A DNA stretch of 64,000 bases. Origin: JACPDH01 sp041671505. GTDB taxonomy: Bacteria; Acidobacteriota; Thermoanaerobaculia; Gp7-AA8. Shown one piece after another: positions 45,742 through 54,406 of the stretch; the first letter of the stretch is position 1; the number at the start of each line of letters is the position of its first letter. The translations under genes were made by a program, and so were the position numbers. The notes beneath the pieces are model-generated. The model did not search any database. It worked only from the letters and a program-made list of their open reading frames with translations, and was not told the DNA's origin. The stretch spans positions 1-64,000 of the forward strand of contig JBAZBK010000008.1 of NCBI GenBank assembly GCA_041671505.1, read 5' to 3'.

Positions 45742-47092
45742 TCTTCAAAAACGCCTCGTTGTTGGGGAAGCGCTGCATCTTCTCGAGGAGCATTTTCATC
45801 GCCGTCATCGGGTCGGTGCCGGCGAGGGCGCGACGGAGCGTGTGGATCTTCGGGAGCACCTCGGCAGGCAGGAGCTTTTCTTCCTTGCGCGTCCCGGTCT
45901 GCGGGATGTTGATCGCCGGGAAGATGCGGCGCTCGAAGAGGCCGCGATCGAGGACGATCTCCGTGTTGCCGGTTCCCTTGAACTCCTGGAAGATCACCTC
46001 GTCCATGCGCGAGCCGGTATCGACGAGCGCGGTGGCGATGATCGTGAGCGAGCCCCAGTGCTCGGCGTTTCTGGCGGAGCCGAAGAAGCGGCGCGGTTTC
46101 TCCATGGTGCGCGCGTCGATACCGCCGCTCATGATGCGGCCGCTCGATTTCTGCTCGTTGTTGTACGCGCGCGACATGCGCGTGATCGAGTCGCAGAGGA
46201 TCACGACGTCGCGCTTGATCTCGACGAGACGACGCGCGCGGTCGAGGACGATCTCCGCGATCGAGATGTGGTTCTCCGCGGTCTCGTCCGAGCTCGAGGC
46301 GATGACCTCGCCTTTCACCGAGCGGCGCATGTCGGTCACTTCCTCGGGGCGCTCGTCGACGAGAAGCACCATCACGATGACTTCCGGATGGTTCGTCTCG
46401 ATGCCGTGCGCGATGTCCTTCAGCAGCGTCGTCTTGCCTGCCTTCGGCGGCGCGACGATGAGGCAGCGCTGGCCGCGTCCGAGCGGTGAGAGGAGGTCGA
46501 GCACGCGCGTCGAGAGCCGGCTCGATTCGGTCTCGAGCTTGAACTGCTCGAGCGGGTCGATCGAGGTCAGCTCGGAGAAAGGCTGGCGACCTTCCTGGTA
46601 CTCCGTGACCGGCAGCCCCTCGACCGTATCGATCGCGAGCAGCTCGGTGGTGTTGCCCGCGCGTCGCGTCGGACCGGCGATGCGAACGCCGGCTTCGAGG
46701 CGGTTTCTCTCGATGAGCGGACGCGGAACGATCGGATCGCCGTGCTTCGCGACGTAATTGTTCGCGTAGCTCACGAGCACGCCGGTGCCATTCGGCTTGA
46801 TCCAGAGCACGCCTTCGGCAGCGCCCTGAACGGCTGGTTCGCCCGGCAGTGCTGGCTGGCCCGTTGCTTCGGGCGATCCCTCGCCGGGGCGGCGACCGCG
46901 ACGGCGCGAGCGGCGTCGGCGGTTGCGCGACGCACCATCGGCGCCCGGCTGAAGATCCTGCGGCTCCGCTCCGTCGTCGGGCGGAAGAGGCGCACCGGGC
47001 TGCGCCTGCGCGCCTCCCTGTGCAGCCGGTCCGGGTCCTTGTCCGCGACGTCTGCGACGCCGGCGTCTACGTGGCTTCAATTCATCGGTCAT
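45734..47092 (-). CDS. rho: Transcription termination factor Rho, arginine-rich N terminus
   Basis: A 452-residue hexameric RNA helicase. The C-terminal ATPase is canonical: Walker A 'APPKAGKTTLLKDIA' (about 216), Walker B 'VVILCDSITRMSR', Q-loop 'SSGRIMSGGIDARTMEKPRR' and R-loop text. The N terminus is unusual: nine consecutive arginines at residues 8-16, a Pro/Gly/Ala-rich segment, and 'RNRRRRSRRRGRRPGEG' (about 56-72). There is no Rho_N helix bundle. The cold-shock-like primary RNA site reads 'NGTGVLVS' where E. coli has 'DGFGFLRS', losing both RNP1 phenylalanines. A leader of about 270 nt precedes it. Confidence 0.95.
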   Translation of the reverse strand: MTDELKPRRRRRRRRRGQGPGPAAQGGAQAQPGAPLPPDDGAEPQDLQPGADGASRNRRRRSRRRGRRPGEGSPEATGQPALPGEPAVQGAAEGVLWIKPNGTGVLVSYANNYVAKHGDPIVPRPLIERNRLEAGVRIAGPTRRAGNTTELLAIDTVEGLPVTEYQEGRQPFSELTSIDPLEQFKLETESSRLSTRVLDLLSPLGRGQRCLIVAPPKAGKTTLLKDIAHGIETNHPEVIVMVLLVDERPEEVTDMRRSVKGEVIASSSDETAENHISIAEIVLDRARRLVEIKRDVVILCDSITRMSRAYNNEQKSSGRIMSGGIDARTMEKPRRFFGSARNAEHWGSLTIIATALVDTGSRMDEVIFQEFKGTGNTEIVLDRGLFERRIFPAINIPQTGTRKEEKLLPAEVLPKIHTLRRALAGTDPMTAMKMLLEKMQRFPNNEAFLKSF

Positions 47093-47509
47093 GCGGACTC
47101 ATCGTCTCCATGCAAGTACGTTTCGATCGTCTGATTCGGAATCGTCGGAAAGCGACTCGCCCCCGCGATGCGCTTCCCTGAGGCGTTCACGCCTGAGCGG
47201 CGGGCCGGTGTGCGACCTTCAACCGCGTCGTCGGCGCGAGGCTCGGCAACCCTGCCGCAACCATCACGTGCTGGATTCGCCGCCAATCGCGCGTCGCTGG
47301 CCCGGCACTCCGGCTTCCGTTCCGAAGGTGCCGCTCGCGACAGCATGATGGGGCGCGAACGCGGCGCTAGTATACCGGATACGTCGTCCGTTCGCGCAAG
47401 CGTCAATTGAACGACGCGCCGCGAGGCGCGGATTCCTCACTTCGTTCGATTGACGATCAGATATGCGTGTGCAAGAATCGAGCGCGCCGCTTTATCGGCC
47501 AAAAATCCC
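47093..47509. promoter_or_regulatory. Divergent promoter region of rho and the receiver-kinase-TonB gene
   Basis: For the plus-strand gene: -35 TTGACG (47450-47455), 17-bp spacer, -10 AAGAAT (47473-47478), ATG at 47510. For rho: minus-strand TATACT (47369-47374) is the best -10, giving a leader of about 270 nt; a TTGACG at 47401-47406 is too far from it to be its -35. The rest of the 417 bp is GC-rich with no gene or strong fold that I recognise. The long rho leader would allow autoregulation. Confidence 0.5.
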
Positions 47510-50344
47510 ATGTCAGAGAGCATTCTCGTCGTCGAGTACGAACCTCGCTACACCGAACGTGTTCGGCAGGCGCTGACCGGTCAGTCCTATGAAGCCACCT
47601 TTGCGAAGGATGGTGAAGAGGCGCTTTCCGCCCTGTCGCAGCGCGAGCCGCAGCTGATCGTGCTGTCGTCGATCATTCCGAAGATCAGCACGTCCGAGCT
47701 CATTCGGCGGATCCGCGCGAACGCGCAGTTCCAGAACACGCCGATCCTGATCACCGTGTCGGGCTACAACGGGAAGAACCCGAAGTCCGACGCGATCCGT
47801 CTTGGGGCGAACGACATTCTTCCGAAGCCATACTCGGAAGGAGAGTTCCTCAGCAAGATCCGGCAACTCGCGGTCTCGTCGGGAGAGGCTGATCCCTCCA
47901 TTGCGCAGACCGTGCAGATGGCGATTCCGAAGGCTGGAACGGGCACTCCCGGCAAGCTCACCTCCGACGACATCTTCGGCGACCTGCTCGACGAGGGCGG
48001 AGCTGCGAAGAAGAAGACAGTGCGCGCCGGCGACAGCAGCATCGACGACCTTCTCTCGAAGACGCTCTCCGGTATTCAGGGCACGTCGAAGAAGCCGGCC
48101 GAGACGTCGTCCGCTCAGGCCGTCGCCACGCAGCAGGCCGCCGCGGCGGCAAAGGCCGCAGAAGCCAGGAAGCGATCGTCGAACGAGCTCGACAAGCTGC
48201 TCGAGGACACGCTGTCGGGTCTCGAGAAGTCGAGGCCGCGAACGCCGACGGGCGAACAGCCCATTCCGCGCCCGGTTGCCGCTCCCGCACCGGCTGCCAG
48301 GGCTGCCTCGCCTGCACCTGTCGCAGCGCCTGCGCCGAAGCCAGCCGCGCCGGCTCCGGCGGTCGTGGCCCCGCTGCCTCCTCCTCCTCCTCCAGCTGCT
48401 CCGACCGTTGGTCCGTCCGCCCCGGTCTTCCCCGCGGCGCCGCGCGCCGAGGAACCGGAAGCAAAGGATGACGACGGCGTCCGTTTCGGTCAGTACACGC
48501 TCCTCGAGAAGATTGCGACGGGCGGCATGGCCGAGGTCTGGAAAGCCAGGATGAAGGGTGTCGAGGGCTTCCAGAAGACGGTGGCGATCAAGAAGATCCT
48601 GCCGCACATGTCGGACAACGAAGAGTTCGTCACGATGTTCGTCGACGAGGCGAAGCTCGCGGCCCAGCTCAATCACAACAACATCATCCACATCTACGAT
48701 CTCGGCAAGATCTCGAACTCCTACTACATCGCGATGGAGTTCATCGACGGCCACGACCTCAAGAGCATCCTCAAGCGAGGCGCCGAGGTGGGTCAGCCGA
48801 TGGCGCCGGAGATCGCGCTCTTCATCGCGTCGAAGGTCGCCGCGGCGCTCGACTACGCGCACCGCAAGCGCGATTTCGACGAGAAGGAGATGGGTCTCGT
48901 TCATCGCGACGTCTCGCCGCAGAACGTTCTGATCTCCTACGAAGGCGACATCAAGCTGTGCGACTTCGGCATCGCGAAGGCGGCGTCGAAGGCGTCGCAC
49001 ACGATGGCCGGCGCGCTCAAGGGCAAGCTGCAGTACATGTCGCCCGAGCAGGCGTGGGGCAAGTCGATCGACAAGCGTTCCGACATCTTCGCGCTCGCCG
49101 CGGTGCTCTTCGAGCTTCTGACCGGCGAGAAGCTCTTCACCGGCGACAGCGAGCTCTCGGTTCTCGAGCAGGTGCGTGAGGCGCGGGTCCGCCCGCCGTC
49201 GAGCATCAACGACGAAGTGACGCCCGACGTCGACGCGATCGTGCTCAAGGCGCTCGCGAAGGAGCAGGGGCAGCGCTACGAGACGGCCGGCGAAATGGCG
49301 AAGGACCTCGATCGGGTGCTTTTCAGCATGCGCCCGACGCCGAGCAGCGCGGACCTCGCGATCTACCTCAACCGCATTTACTCGGAGCAGCCCGTCGCAC
49401 CAGTGATGGGCGATCACGTGGTGGAGGAATCGCACGACCGCGATCGGGAGCTTTCGATTCCGGCTGCGCCGCCACCTCAGGTCGTCACGCCGACCCCGGT
49501 TGCAGCTCCCGCCCCGGCTCCCGCACCAGTGGCCACGTTCGCCGCGGCGGAGCCCCACGAAGAGAAGAAGCCTCCGATTGCCGCGATCGGCATCGCTGCG
49601 GTTGTACTCATCGGCATCATCGGCGGCGGCCTCTACTTCATGAAGAGCAAAGGGACGACGGAACCCACCGCGACCGCGACCGCTGCCGCTGCGACGACGA
49701 CCGCGAGCGCGATCCCTGCTCCCGCGATCGCTACCGACACGGCGACGACGACCGCGAACGCGACTTCCGACCAGGCGATGATCGACGAGGAAGTGAAGCG
49801 TCGCCTCGCCGAAGAGAAGGCGAAGCTCGACCAGCAGCGCGCGCAGGATCAGGCGAAGGCTCAGGCGGCGCAGCAGGGGAAGGCTCCCGCGACGCCGGTG
49901 GAGACGGCGGCCACGACACCCGTGGAGCAGCCGGCTCAACAAGCGCCCGCGCCCGAGCCGCCTCCCGTCGTCGCGGCGCAGCCCGCTCCGGTGGAGACTC
50001 CCGCACAGCCCGCGCCGCGCCCGGCACAGCCTGCGGCGGCGCAGGTCAAGGAAGGCGACCTGGTCCCGATCGGGACTCCGGGGCTGATCTCGCCGAAACT
50101 CGACAAGCTCTTCAAGGCGCCGTACCCCAACCAGGCGCGCATGTCGAAGGTCGAGGGAACGGTCACGGTGCAGGTGCTCGTATCCGAGACCGGTGCGGCC
50201 GTCGATGCCAAGGTGCTCCGCGGCGTGCCGCAGCTCAACGACGCCGCTCTCGAAATGGCCCGCCGCTCGACGTTCCGTCCCGCGACCAAGGACGGCGTGA
50301 GGGTGCGCTCGTACTACAACATGACGATTCCGTTCAAGCTCTAA
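47510..50344 (+). CDS. Pseudo-receiver / Ser-Thr kinase / TonB C-terminal fusion protein
   Basis: A 944-residue protein. Residues 1-120 are a receiver-like domain starting 'ILVVEYEPRY', but the phosphoacceptor Asp is Ser ('LIVLSSIIPK'), and the acidic pair is Glu-Tyr; the distal Ser and Lys ('LPKPY') remain. A Pro/Ala-rich linker follows, then a complete Hanks kinase (about 325-600: 'GGMAEVWKARMKGVEGFQKT', 'LVHRDVSPQNVLI', 'CDFGIAK'), a TM helix (about 695-715), a Pro/Ala-rich periplasmic stretch and a TonB C-terminal domain ('YPNQARMSKVEGTVTVQVLV', about 880). It may link cytoplasmic kinase signalling to outer-membrane transport. A 34-bp gap leads to the next gene. Confidence 0.92.
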   Translation: MSESILVVEYEPRYTERVRQALTGQSYEATFAKDGEEALSALSQREPQLIVLSSIIPKISTSELIRRIRANAQFQNTPILITVSGYNGKNPKSDAIRLGANDILPKPYSEGEFLSKIRQLAVSSGEADPSIAQTVQMAIPKAGTGTPGKLTSDDIFGDLLDEGGAAKKKTVRAGDSSIDDLLSKTLSGIQGTSKKPAETSSAQAVATQQAAAAAKAAEARKRSSNELDKLLEDTLSGLEKSRPRTPTGEQPIPRPVAAPAPAARAASPAPVAAPAPKPAAPAPAVVAPLPPPPPPAAPTVGPSAPVFPAAPRAEEPEAKDDDGVRFGQYTLLEKIATGGMAEVWKARMKGVEGFQKTVAIKKILPHMSDNEEFVTMFVDEAKLAAQLNHNNIIHIYDLGKISNSYYIAMEFIDGHDLKSILKRGAEVGQPMAPEIALFIASKVAAALDYAHRKRDFDEKEMGLVHRDVSPQNVLISYEGDIKLCDFGIAKAASKASHTMAGALKGKLQYMSPEQAWGKSIDKRSDIFALAAVLFELLTGEKLFTGDSELSVLEQVREARVRPPSSINDEVTPDVDAIVLKALAKEQGQRYETAGEMAKDLDRVLFSMRPTPSSADLAIYLNRIYSEQPVAPVMGDHVVEESHDRDRELSIPAAPPPQVVTPTPVAAPAPAPAPVATFAAAEPHEEKKPPIAAIGIAAVVLIGIIGGGLYFMKSKGTTEPTATATAAAATTTASAIPAPAIATDTATTTANATSDQAMIDEEVKRRLAEEKAKLDQQRAQDQAKAQAAQQGKAPATPVETAATTPVEQPAQQAPAPEPPPVVAAQPAPVETPAQPAPRPAQPAAAQVKEGDLVPIGTPGLISPKLDKLFKAPYPNQARMSKVEGTVTVQVLVSETGAAVDAKVLRGVPQLNDAALEMARRSTFRPATKDGVRVRSYYNMTIPFKL

Positions 50345-50377
50345 AACACCGCTCAGCGAGCGCAATGCGAGGGAAAA

Positions 50378-50608
50378 ATGCCGATTCTGACTGATCAGCA
50401 GCGCAAGTTCTACGAGACGACGCTCGACGTGACGCGTCAGGAGATCAGCGATCTCAAGGACCAGGTCGACCAGGAGCTGGCGAAGGTCAAAGACCGCATC
50501 GCCGATCTCCAGAATGCGATCAACGCCGCCAAGCAGATGTACGAGGCCGCGTGCAACCGTCTCGGCGTGCCGAACGATCTCGACGACGAGAACGAAGGCC
50601 AGGGCTAG
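50378..50608 (+). CDS. Small coiled-coil protein
   Basis: A 76-residue hydrophilic protein, almost wholly heptad coiled coil ('EISDLKDQVDQELAKVKDRI' at about 21-40), with an acidic tail. No known domain. GAGGG precedes the ATG. It lies between the kinase-TonB fusion and the relA/spoT gene and is followed by a strong terminator, so it is probably co-transcribed with the fusion. Function unknown. Confidence 0.7.
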   Translation: MPILTDQQRKFYETTLDVTRQEISDLKDQVDQELAKVKDRIADLQNAINAAKQMYEAACNRLGVPNDLDDENEGQG

Positions 50609-50640
50609 CCCCGAGCCGCGGCGCCGCCACCGACGTTTCG

Positions 50641-50666
50641 AGCCCCGCTTTCGAGCGGGGCTTTTT
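50641..50666 (+). terminator. Intrinsic terminator after the coiled-coil gene
   Basis: A 9-bp stem AGCCCCGCT / AGCGGGGCT with loop TTCG, followed by TTTTT. It closes the transcription unit of the fusion kinase and coiled-coil genes. Confidence 0.92.
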
Positions 50667-50701
50667 CGTCTTCACGGAACGGCAGCGGCTGCTGTCGCGT
50701 T

Positions 50702-50707
50702 TACTAT
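50702..50707 (+). promoter_or_regulatory. -10 box of the relA/spoT gene
   Basis: TACTAT lies 19 nt before the ATG at 50727, just after the upstream terminator. The start codon has no strong Shine-Dalgarno (GGCAGG only). Confidence 0.4.
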
Positions 50708-50726
50708 TGTCCTGGCAGGCCAAGCG

Positions 50727-52898
50727 ATGATCCGTCTGGAAGACATTCTCGACAAGGTCGAGTCGTACAAGCCGGAGTTCGACGACGAGCTCATCCGGCG
50801 CGCCTACGTCTTCTCGGCGATGGCGCACAAGGGCCAGACGCGCCGCTCGGGCGAGCCGTATCTCATCCATCCTCTCCACGTCGCCCTGCTTCTCGCCGAG
50901 ATGAAGCTCGACGAGGCGTCGATCTGCGCCGGACTGCTCCACGACGTCCTGGAAGACACGCTGACGACGAAGGAGAAGCTCGTCGAGCTCTTCGGCGACG
51001 ACGTCGCCGAGGTCGTCGACGGCCTAACGAAGATCTCGCGCTTCGCCTACGTCTCGAAGGAACAGCAGCAGGCCGAGACGTTTCGCAAAATGATCCTCGC
51101 GATGGCCTCCGACCTCCGGGTCGTGCTCGTGAAGCTCGCCGATCGCCTGCACAACATGCAGACGCTGGAGCATCTCCCCGAGGAGCGGAGGCGCGCGATC
51201 GCGAAGGAGACGCTCGAGATCTACGCGCCGATCGCGAACCGGCTCGGCATGGGGCGGATCAAGGGCGAGCTCGAGGATCTGGCGCTCCGCCATCTTCATC
51301 CCAGGGAGTACACCGAGCTTCGCGACGCGGTCGAGGCGAAGCTCGAGGTGTCGGGCGAGCTCATCGGCAGGATCCGCACCGTGCTCTTCGACACGATGAG
51401 GGAGAGCGACATCGAGGTCGAGGTGATCGGGCGCGTGAAGTCGATGCACTCGATCCGGCAGAAGCTGATCCGCCAGGGAATCGACATCGGCCAGATCTAC
51501 GACTATCTCGCGTTCCGCGTGATCGTCCCCTCGGTCAAGGACTGCTACACGGCGCTCGGGCTCGTGCACCAGCTCTGGCGGCCCGTGCCCGGGCGCTTCA
51601 AAGACTACATCGCGATGCCCAAGCCTAACTTCTACCAGTCGCTCCACACGACGGTCGTCGCGGAGAAGGGGCATCCGTTCGAGGTGCAGATCCGGACGCG
51701 GGAAATGGACCTGGTGGCCGAGCAGGGGATCGCGGCGCACTGGAAGTACAAGGAAGGGCGCGTGGGCCCCTCGGTCGACGACGAGAACTTCCTCTGGCTG
51801 CGCCACCTGGTGGAATGGCAGCAGGAGATCAAGGACCCCAGGGTCTTTCTCCACTCGCTGAAGATCGATCTCTACCCCGACGAGGTCTACACCTTCACGC
51901 CGCGGGGAGACGTCTACGCCTTCCCGCGCGGCGCGACGCCGCTCGATTTCGCGTACAGGATTCATACCGATCTCGGCAATCACTGCGTCGGGGCGAGGCT
52001 CAACGGAAAGCTCGTTCCCCTTCGAACGCAGCTGGGCAACGGCGACATCGTCGAGGTCTTCACCTCACCCGGCCAGACGCCGAGCCAGGAATGGCTCTCG
52101 ATCGTCGGGACCTCGCGCGCCCGGCACAAGATCAGGCACTGGCTCAACACGGAGCAGAAGAGCCGCTCGATCGAGCTCGGAAGGCGCCTCTTCGAGAAGG
52201 AAGCGAAGAAGTACCGCCTCTCGCTCAAGAAGATGACCAAGGACGGCTCGCTCGGGCGCCTTCTCGAGGAGCACGGGCACTCGAAGAGCGACGAGCTCTT
52301 CGCGGACGTCGGTTTCGGAAAGCTCTCGGCGAAGAGCCTCGTGCAGAAGTTGATCCCCGACAGCGAGCGTGACAAGAAGGATGCGTCGCCCGGACTGTTG
52401 CAGCAGGCGGTGAGGAAGCTGCTGCCTCTCGGGGCGGGGCCCGTCATCCGGGTCCGCGGCTTCGACGATCTTCTGACTTACCTCGCCCGCTGTTGCAGTC
52501 CCCTGCCGGGAGAGGAGATCGTCGGGTACATCACGAGGGGCAAAGGCGTCGCCGTTCACAGCGCAAACTGCCCGAACGTGAAAAACCTCCTGTTCAGCCC
52601 CGACCGTGAGATCGACGTCGAGTGGGGAGAGGCGCCCGAGGCGCATTTCCAAGTCGATCTCGAGGTGATCGTGACGGATCAGACCGGGGTGCTCGCCAAG
52701 GTGATCTCGTCGATCGCGAACCTGAAGACGAACATCAGGAACATGGAGGCGAGGGCGGCGGAAGGGAAGGGAGTGATCGACCTCAGCGTCGAGATCGCCG
52801 ACCGGCGGCATCTCGACCGGCTGGTCAAGTCGATCACGGGAATCGAGGGGGTGACGCGGGTGGAGCGGCGTTACAAGGTGAGGGACGCGAGCGCCTGA
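50727..52898 (+). CDS. relA: RelA/SpoT-family (p)ppGpp synthetase/hydrolase
   Basis: A 723-residue bifunctional Rsh protein. Order: HD hydrolase domain with 'HPLHVALLLAEMKLDEASIC' and 'GLLHDVLEDT' (about 45-70); synthetase domain with 'IYDYLAFRVIVPSVKDCY' and 'YIAMPKPNFYQSLHTTVV' (about 250-310); TGS domain 'DEVYTFTPRGDVYAFPRGAT' (about 385-404); zinc-finger-like 'RCCSPLPGEEIVGY'; and a C-terminal ACT domain (about 645-720). Intact HD residues indicate hydrolase as well as synthetase activity. Start chosen at MIRLEDIL. It controls the stringent response. Ends convergently with rpmB. Confidence 0.97.
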   Translation: MIRLEDILDKVESYKPEFDDELIRRAYVFSAMAHKGQTRRSGEPYLIHPLHVALLLAEMKLDEASICAGLLHDVLEDTLTTKEKLVELFGDDVAEVVDGLTKISRFAYVSKEQQQAETFRKMILAMASDLRVVLVKLADRLHNMQTLEHLPEERRRAIAKETLEIYAPIANRLGMGRIKGELEDLALRHLHPREYTELRDAVEAKLEVSGELIGRIRTVLFDTMRESDIEVEVIGRVKSMHSIRQKLIRQGIDIGQIYDYLAFRVIVPSVKDCYTALGLVHQLWRPVPGRFKDYIAMPKPNFYQSLHTTVVAEKGHPFEVQIRTREMDLVAEQGIAAHWKYKEGRVGPSVDDENFLWLRHLVEWQQEIKDPRVFLHSLKIDLYPDEVYTFTPRGDVYAFPRGATPLDFAYRIHTDLGNHCVGARLNGKLVPLRTQLGNGDIVEVFTSPGQTPSQEWLSIVGTSRARHKIRHWLNTEQKSRSIELGRRLFEKEAKKYRLSLKKMTKDGSLGRLLEEHGHSKSDELFADVGFGKLSAKSLVQKLIPDSERDKKDASPGLLQQAVRKLLPLGAGPVIRVRGFDDLLTYLARCCSPLPGEEIVGYITRGKGVAVHSANCPNVKNLLFSPDREIDVEWGEAPEAHFQVDLEVIVTDQTGVLAKVISSIANLKTNIRNMEARAAEGKGVIDLSVEIADRRHLDRLVKSITGIEGVTRVERRYKVRDASA

Positions 52899-52917
52899 AG
52901 GGTAGAGGGAAGGCGAG

Positions 52918-52941
52918 GGCAGTCGGCGGGCGCCGACTGCC
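52918..52941. terminator. GC-rich hairpin between relA/spoT and rpmB
   Basis: An 11-bp perfect stem GGCAGTCGGCG / CGCCGACTGCC lies between the convergent genes. There is no T-run on either side, so it may be a Rho-dependent or weak terminator. Confidence 0.5.
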
Positions 52942-52943
52942 TG

Positions 52944-53138
52944 CTAACGCGCGGCCTTCTGGATCTTGCCGCTGCGGATGCAGCGGGTGCAGACGCGCAT
53001 GCGCTGGACGGCGGTGCCGACCTTCACGCGAATACGCTGGACGTTCGGGAGCCAGCGACGGCTCGAAACGTTATGGGCGTGGCTGACGCGGTTACCGAAG
53101 ACCGGTTTCTTTCCGCACATTTCGCACATCATTGCCAT
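52944..53138 (-). CDS. rpmB: 50S ribosomal protein L28, zinc-ribbon form
   Basis: A 64-residue large-subunit protein. It starts 'MAMMCEMCGKKPVFGNRVSH', with the pattern CxxC near the start and 'CTRCIRSGKI' at the end, giving the C+ zinc-binding version. 'SSRRWLPNVQRIRVKVG' in the middle is typical. GGAGGAAACCACC precedes the ATG. A plausible -10 (TTAGAC/TAGACT) lies near 53164. It is single, divergent from pilM. Confidence 0.97.
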   Translation of the reverse strand: MAMMCEMCGKKPVFGNRVSHAHNVSSRRWLPNVQRIRVKVGTAVQRMRVCTRCIRSGKIQKAAR

Positions 53139-53254
53139 GGTGGTTTCCTCCGACGGAAGCGAGAGTCTAACAGGGTTTGGGGCCGTTCGAATCCCCTCGG
53201 ATTCTCCGGTCCGGTGCGGCATAAACAAAATCCGATCTGCCGAATTCCATGATG

Positions 53255-53295
53255 TTGACATCACTGACTAAAGAGTGTACCGTCAGTCTCAACTT
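53255..53295 (+). promoter_or_regulatory. Putative pilM operon promoter with dyad
   Basis: TTGACA (53255-53260) as -35 with a 17-bp spacer leads to a weak -10 TACCGT (53278-53283). The same segment is an imperfect dyad, GTTGA-n-CTGAC ... GTCAG-n-TCAAC, over about 41 bp, which may be an operator. No sigma-54 -24/-12 pair is seen. Confidence 0.4.
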
Positions 53296-53353
53296 TCTCA
53301 GTCTCTTATAGTTGACGCCAACGAGAAGTCGTGTGAGATGGATGGGGTGAGCG

Positions 53354-54406
53354 GTGTTCTTCTCAAAGAGCAAGAATCTCGTCGGGCTTGACGTCGGGTC
53401 CTCAGCGATCAAGCTGGTGGAGTTGAAAGAGAAGAAGTCTGGCTTTCAGCTCGTAAAAATAGGCGTCGAGCCACTCTCTCCGGAAGCGATCGTCGACGGC
53501 TCGATCATGGATTCGTCCATGGTCGTCGAGACGATCCAGCGGATCAACTCCACGCTCGGCATCAAGAACGCGAATTACGCGGTCTCGCTGTCGGGCCACT
53601 CGGTCATCATCAAGAAGATATCGCTGCCCGCGATGTCGCCTGATGAGCTCGCCGAGTCGATCCAGTGGGAAGCCGAGCAGTACATTCCCTTCGACATCAA
53701 CGACGTGAATCTCGATTACGTCCCCATGCCCGCGAGGGAGGGGGAGAACCTCGAGGTGATTCTCGTCGCGGTGAAGAAGGAGAAGATCAACGACTACACG
53801 TCGGTGATCTCCCAGGCGGGCAAGGCGCCCGTGCTCGTCGACGTCGACGCGTTCGCGGTTCAGAACGCGTACGAGACGAACTACGACATCGACGAGGGGC
53901 GGGTCACGGCGCTCGTCAACATCGGCGCCTCGGTGACGAACGTGAACGTTCTCTCCGGAGCGACCTCGGTGTTCTGGCGTGACATCACCTTCGGCGGAAA
54001 TCAGTACACCGACGCAGTCCAGCGCGAGCTGAACCTCTCGTTCACTCAGGCGGAGCAGCTCAAGCGCGGCGATCAGGTGGGTGACTACAACGTTCAGCAG
54101 ATCATCCCGATCCTGAACTCGGTGTCGGAGGACTTCGCGAGCGAGCTTCGCAAGACGCTCGATTTCTTCACCGCGACCTCGGGCACCGATCGCGTCGATC
54201 ACGTCGTCCTCTCCGGGGGCGGCGCCGGCGTGATGAATCTCGACTCGATCCTCCGTGAGAAGTTCGGGATCGATGTCGAGATCATGAACCCCCTGAAGAA
54301 GATCACCTTCAACGAGAGCGACTACAGCCCCGAGTGGATCAGCGAAGTCGCTCCCAGCATGGCGGTCGCCGTCGGGCTTGCGATCAGGAAGGTAGGCGAC
54401 GCGTGA
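53354..54406 (+). CDS. pilM: Type IV pilus assembly protein PilM
   Basis: A 350-residue actin-like cytoplasmic ATPase of the pilus alignment complex. Phosphate-1 motif 'LVGLDVGSSAIKLVEL' (about 9-24), phosphate-2 'ALVNIGASVTNVNVL' (about 190) and adenosine motif 'VVLSGGGAGV' (about 291) are visible. GTG start at 53354. It recruits PilN through the N-terminal PilN peptide. The operon is pilM-N-O-P-Q with overlaps or short gaps. PilA, PilB, PilT and PilC are not in the window. Confidence 0.96.
   Translation: MFFSKSKNLVGLDVGSSAIKLVELKEKKSGFQLVKIGVEPLSPEAIVDGSIMDSSMVVETIQRINSTLGIKNANYAVSLSGHSVIIKKISLPAMSPDELAESIQWEAEQYIPFDINDVNLDYVPMPAREGENLEVILVAVKKEKINDYTSVISQAGKAPVLVDVDAFAVQNAYETNYDIDEGRVTALVNIGASVTNVNVLSGATSVFWRDITFGGNQYTDAVQRELNLSFTQAEQLKRGDQVGDYNVQQIIPILNSVSEDFASELRKTLDFFTATSGTDRVDHVVLSGGGAGVMNLDSILREKFGIDVEIMNPLKKITFNESDYSPEWISEVAPSMAVAVGLAIRKVGDA

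Noticed and set aside
47450..47509. TTG start 20 codons upstream for the receiver-kinase-TonB gene
   Set aside because: The TTG belongs to the -35 box TTGACG with a properly spaced -10 at 47473.
48230..48420. Repeat element suspected in the Pro/Ala-rich part of the fusion kinase
   Set aside because: It is a coding linker with ordinary codon use; similar Pro/Ala stretches lie after the TM helix.
53170..53215. tRNA-like T-loop GTTCGAATCCCC upstream of rpmB
   Set aside because: The flanking bases do not form a T-stem, and no acceptor, D or anticodon arm could be placed.
53139..53353. Sigma-54 promoter for the pil operon
   Set aside because: No GG/GC pair with the -24/-12 spacing was found; a TTGACA box is present instead.
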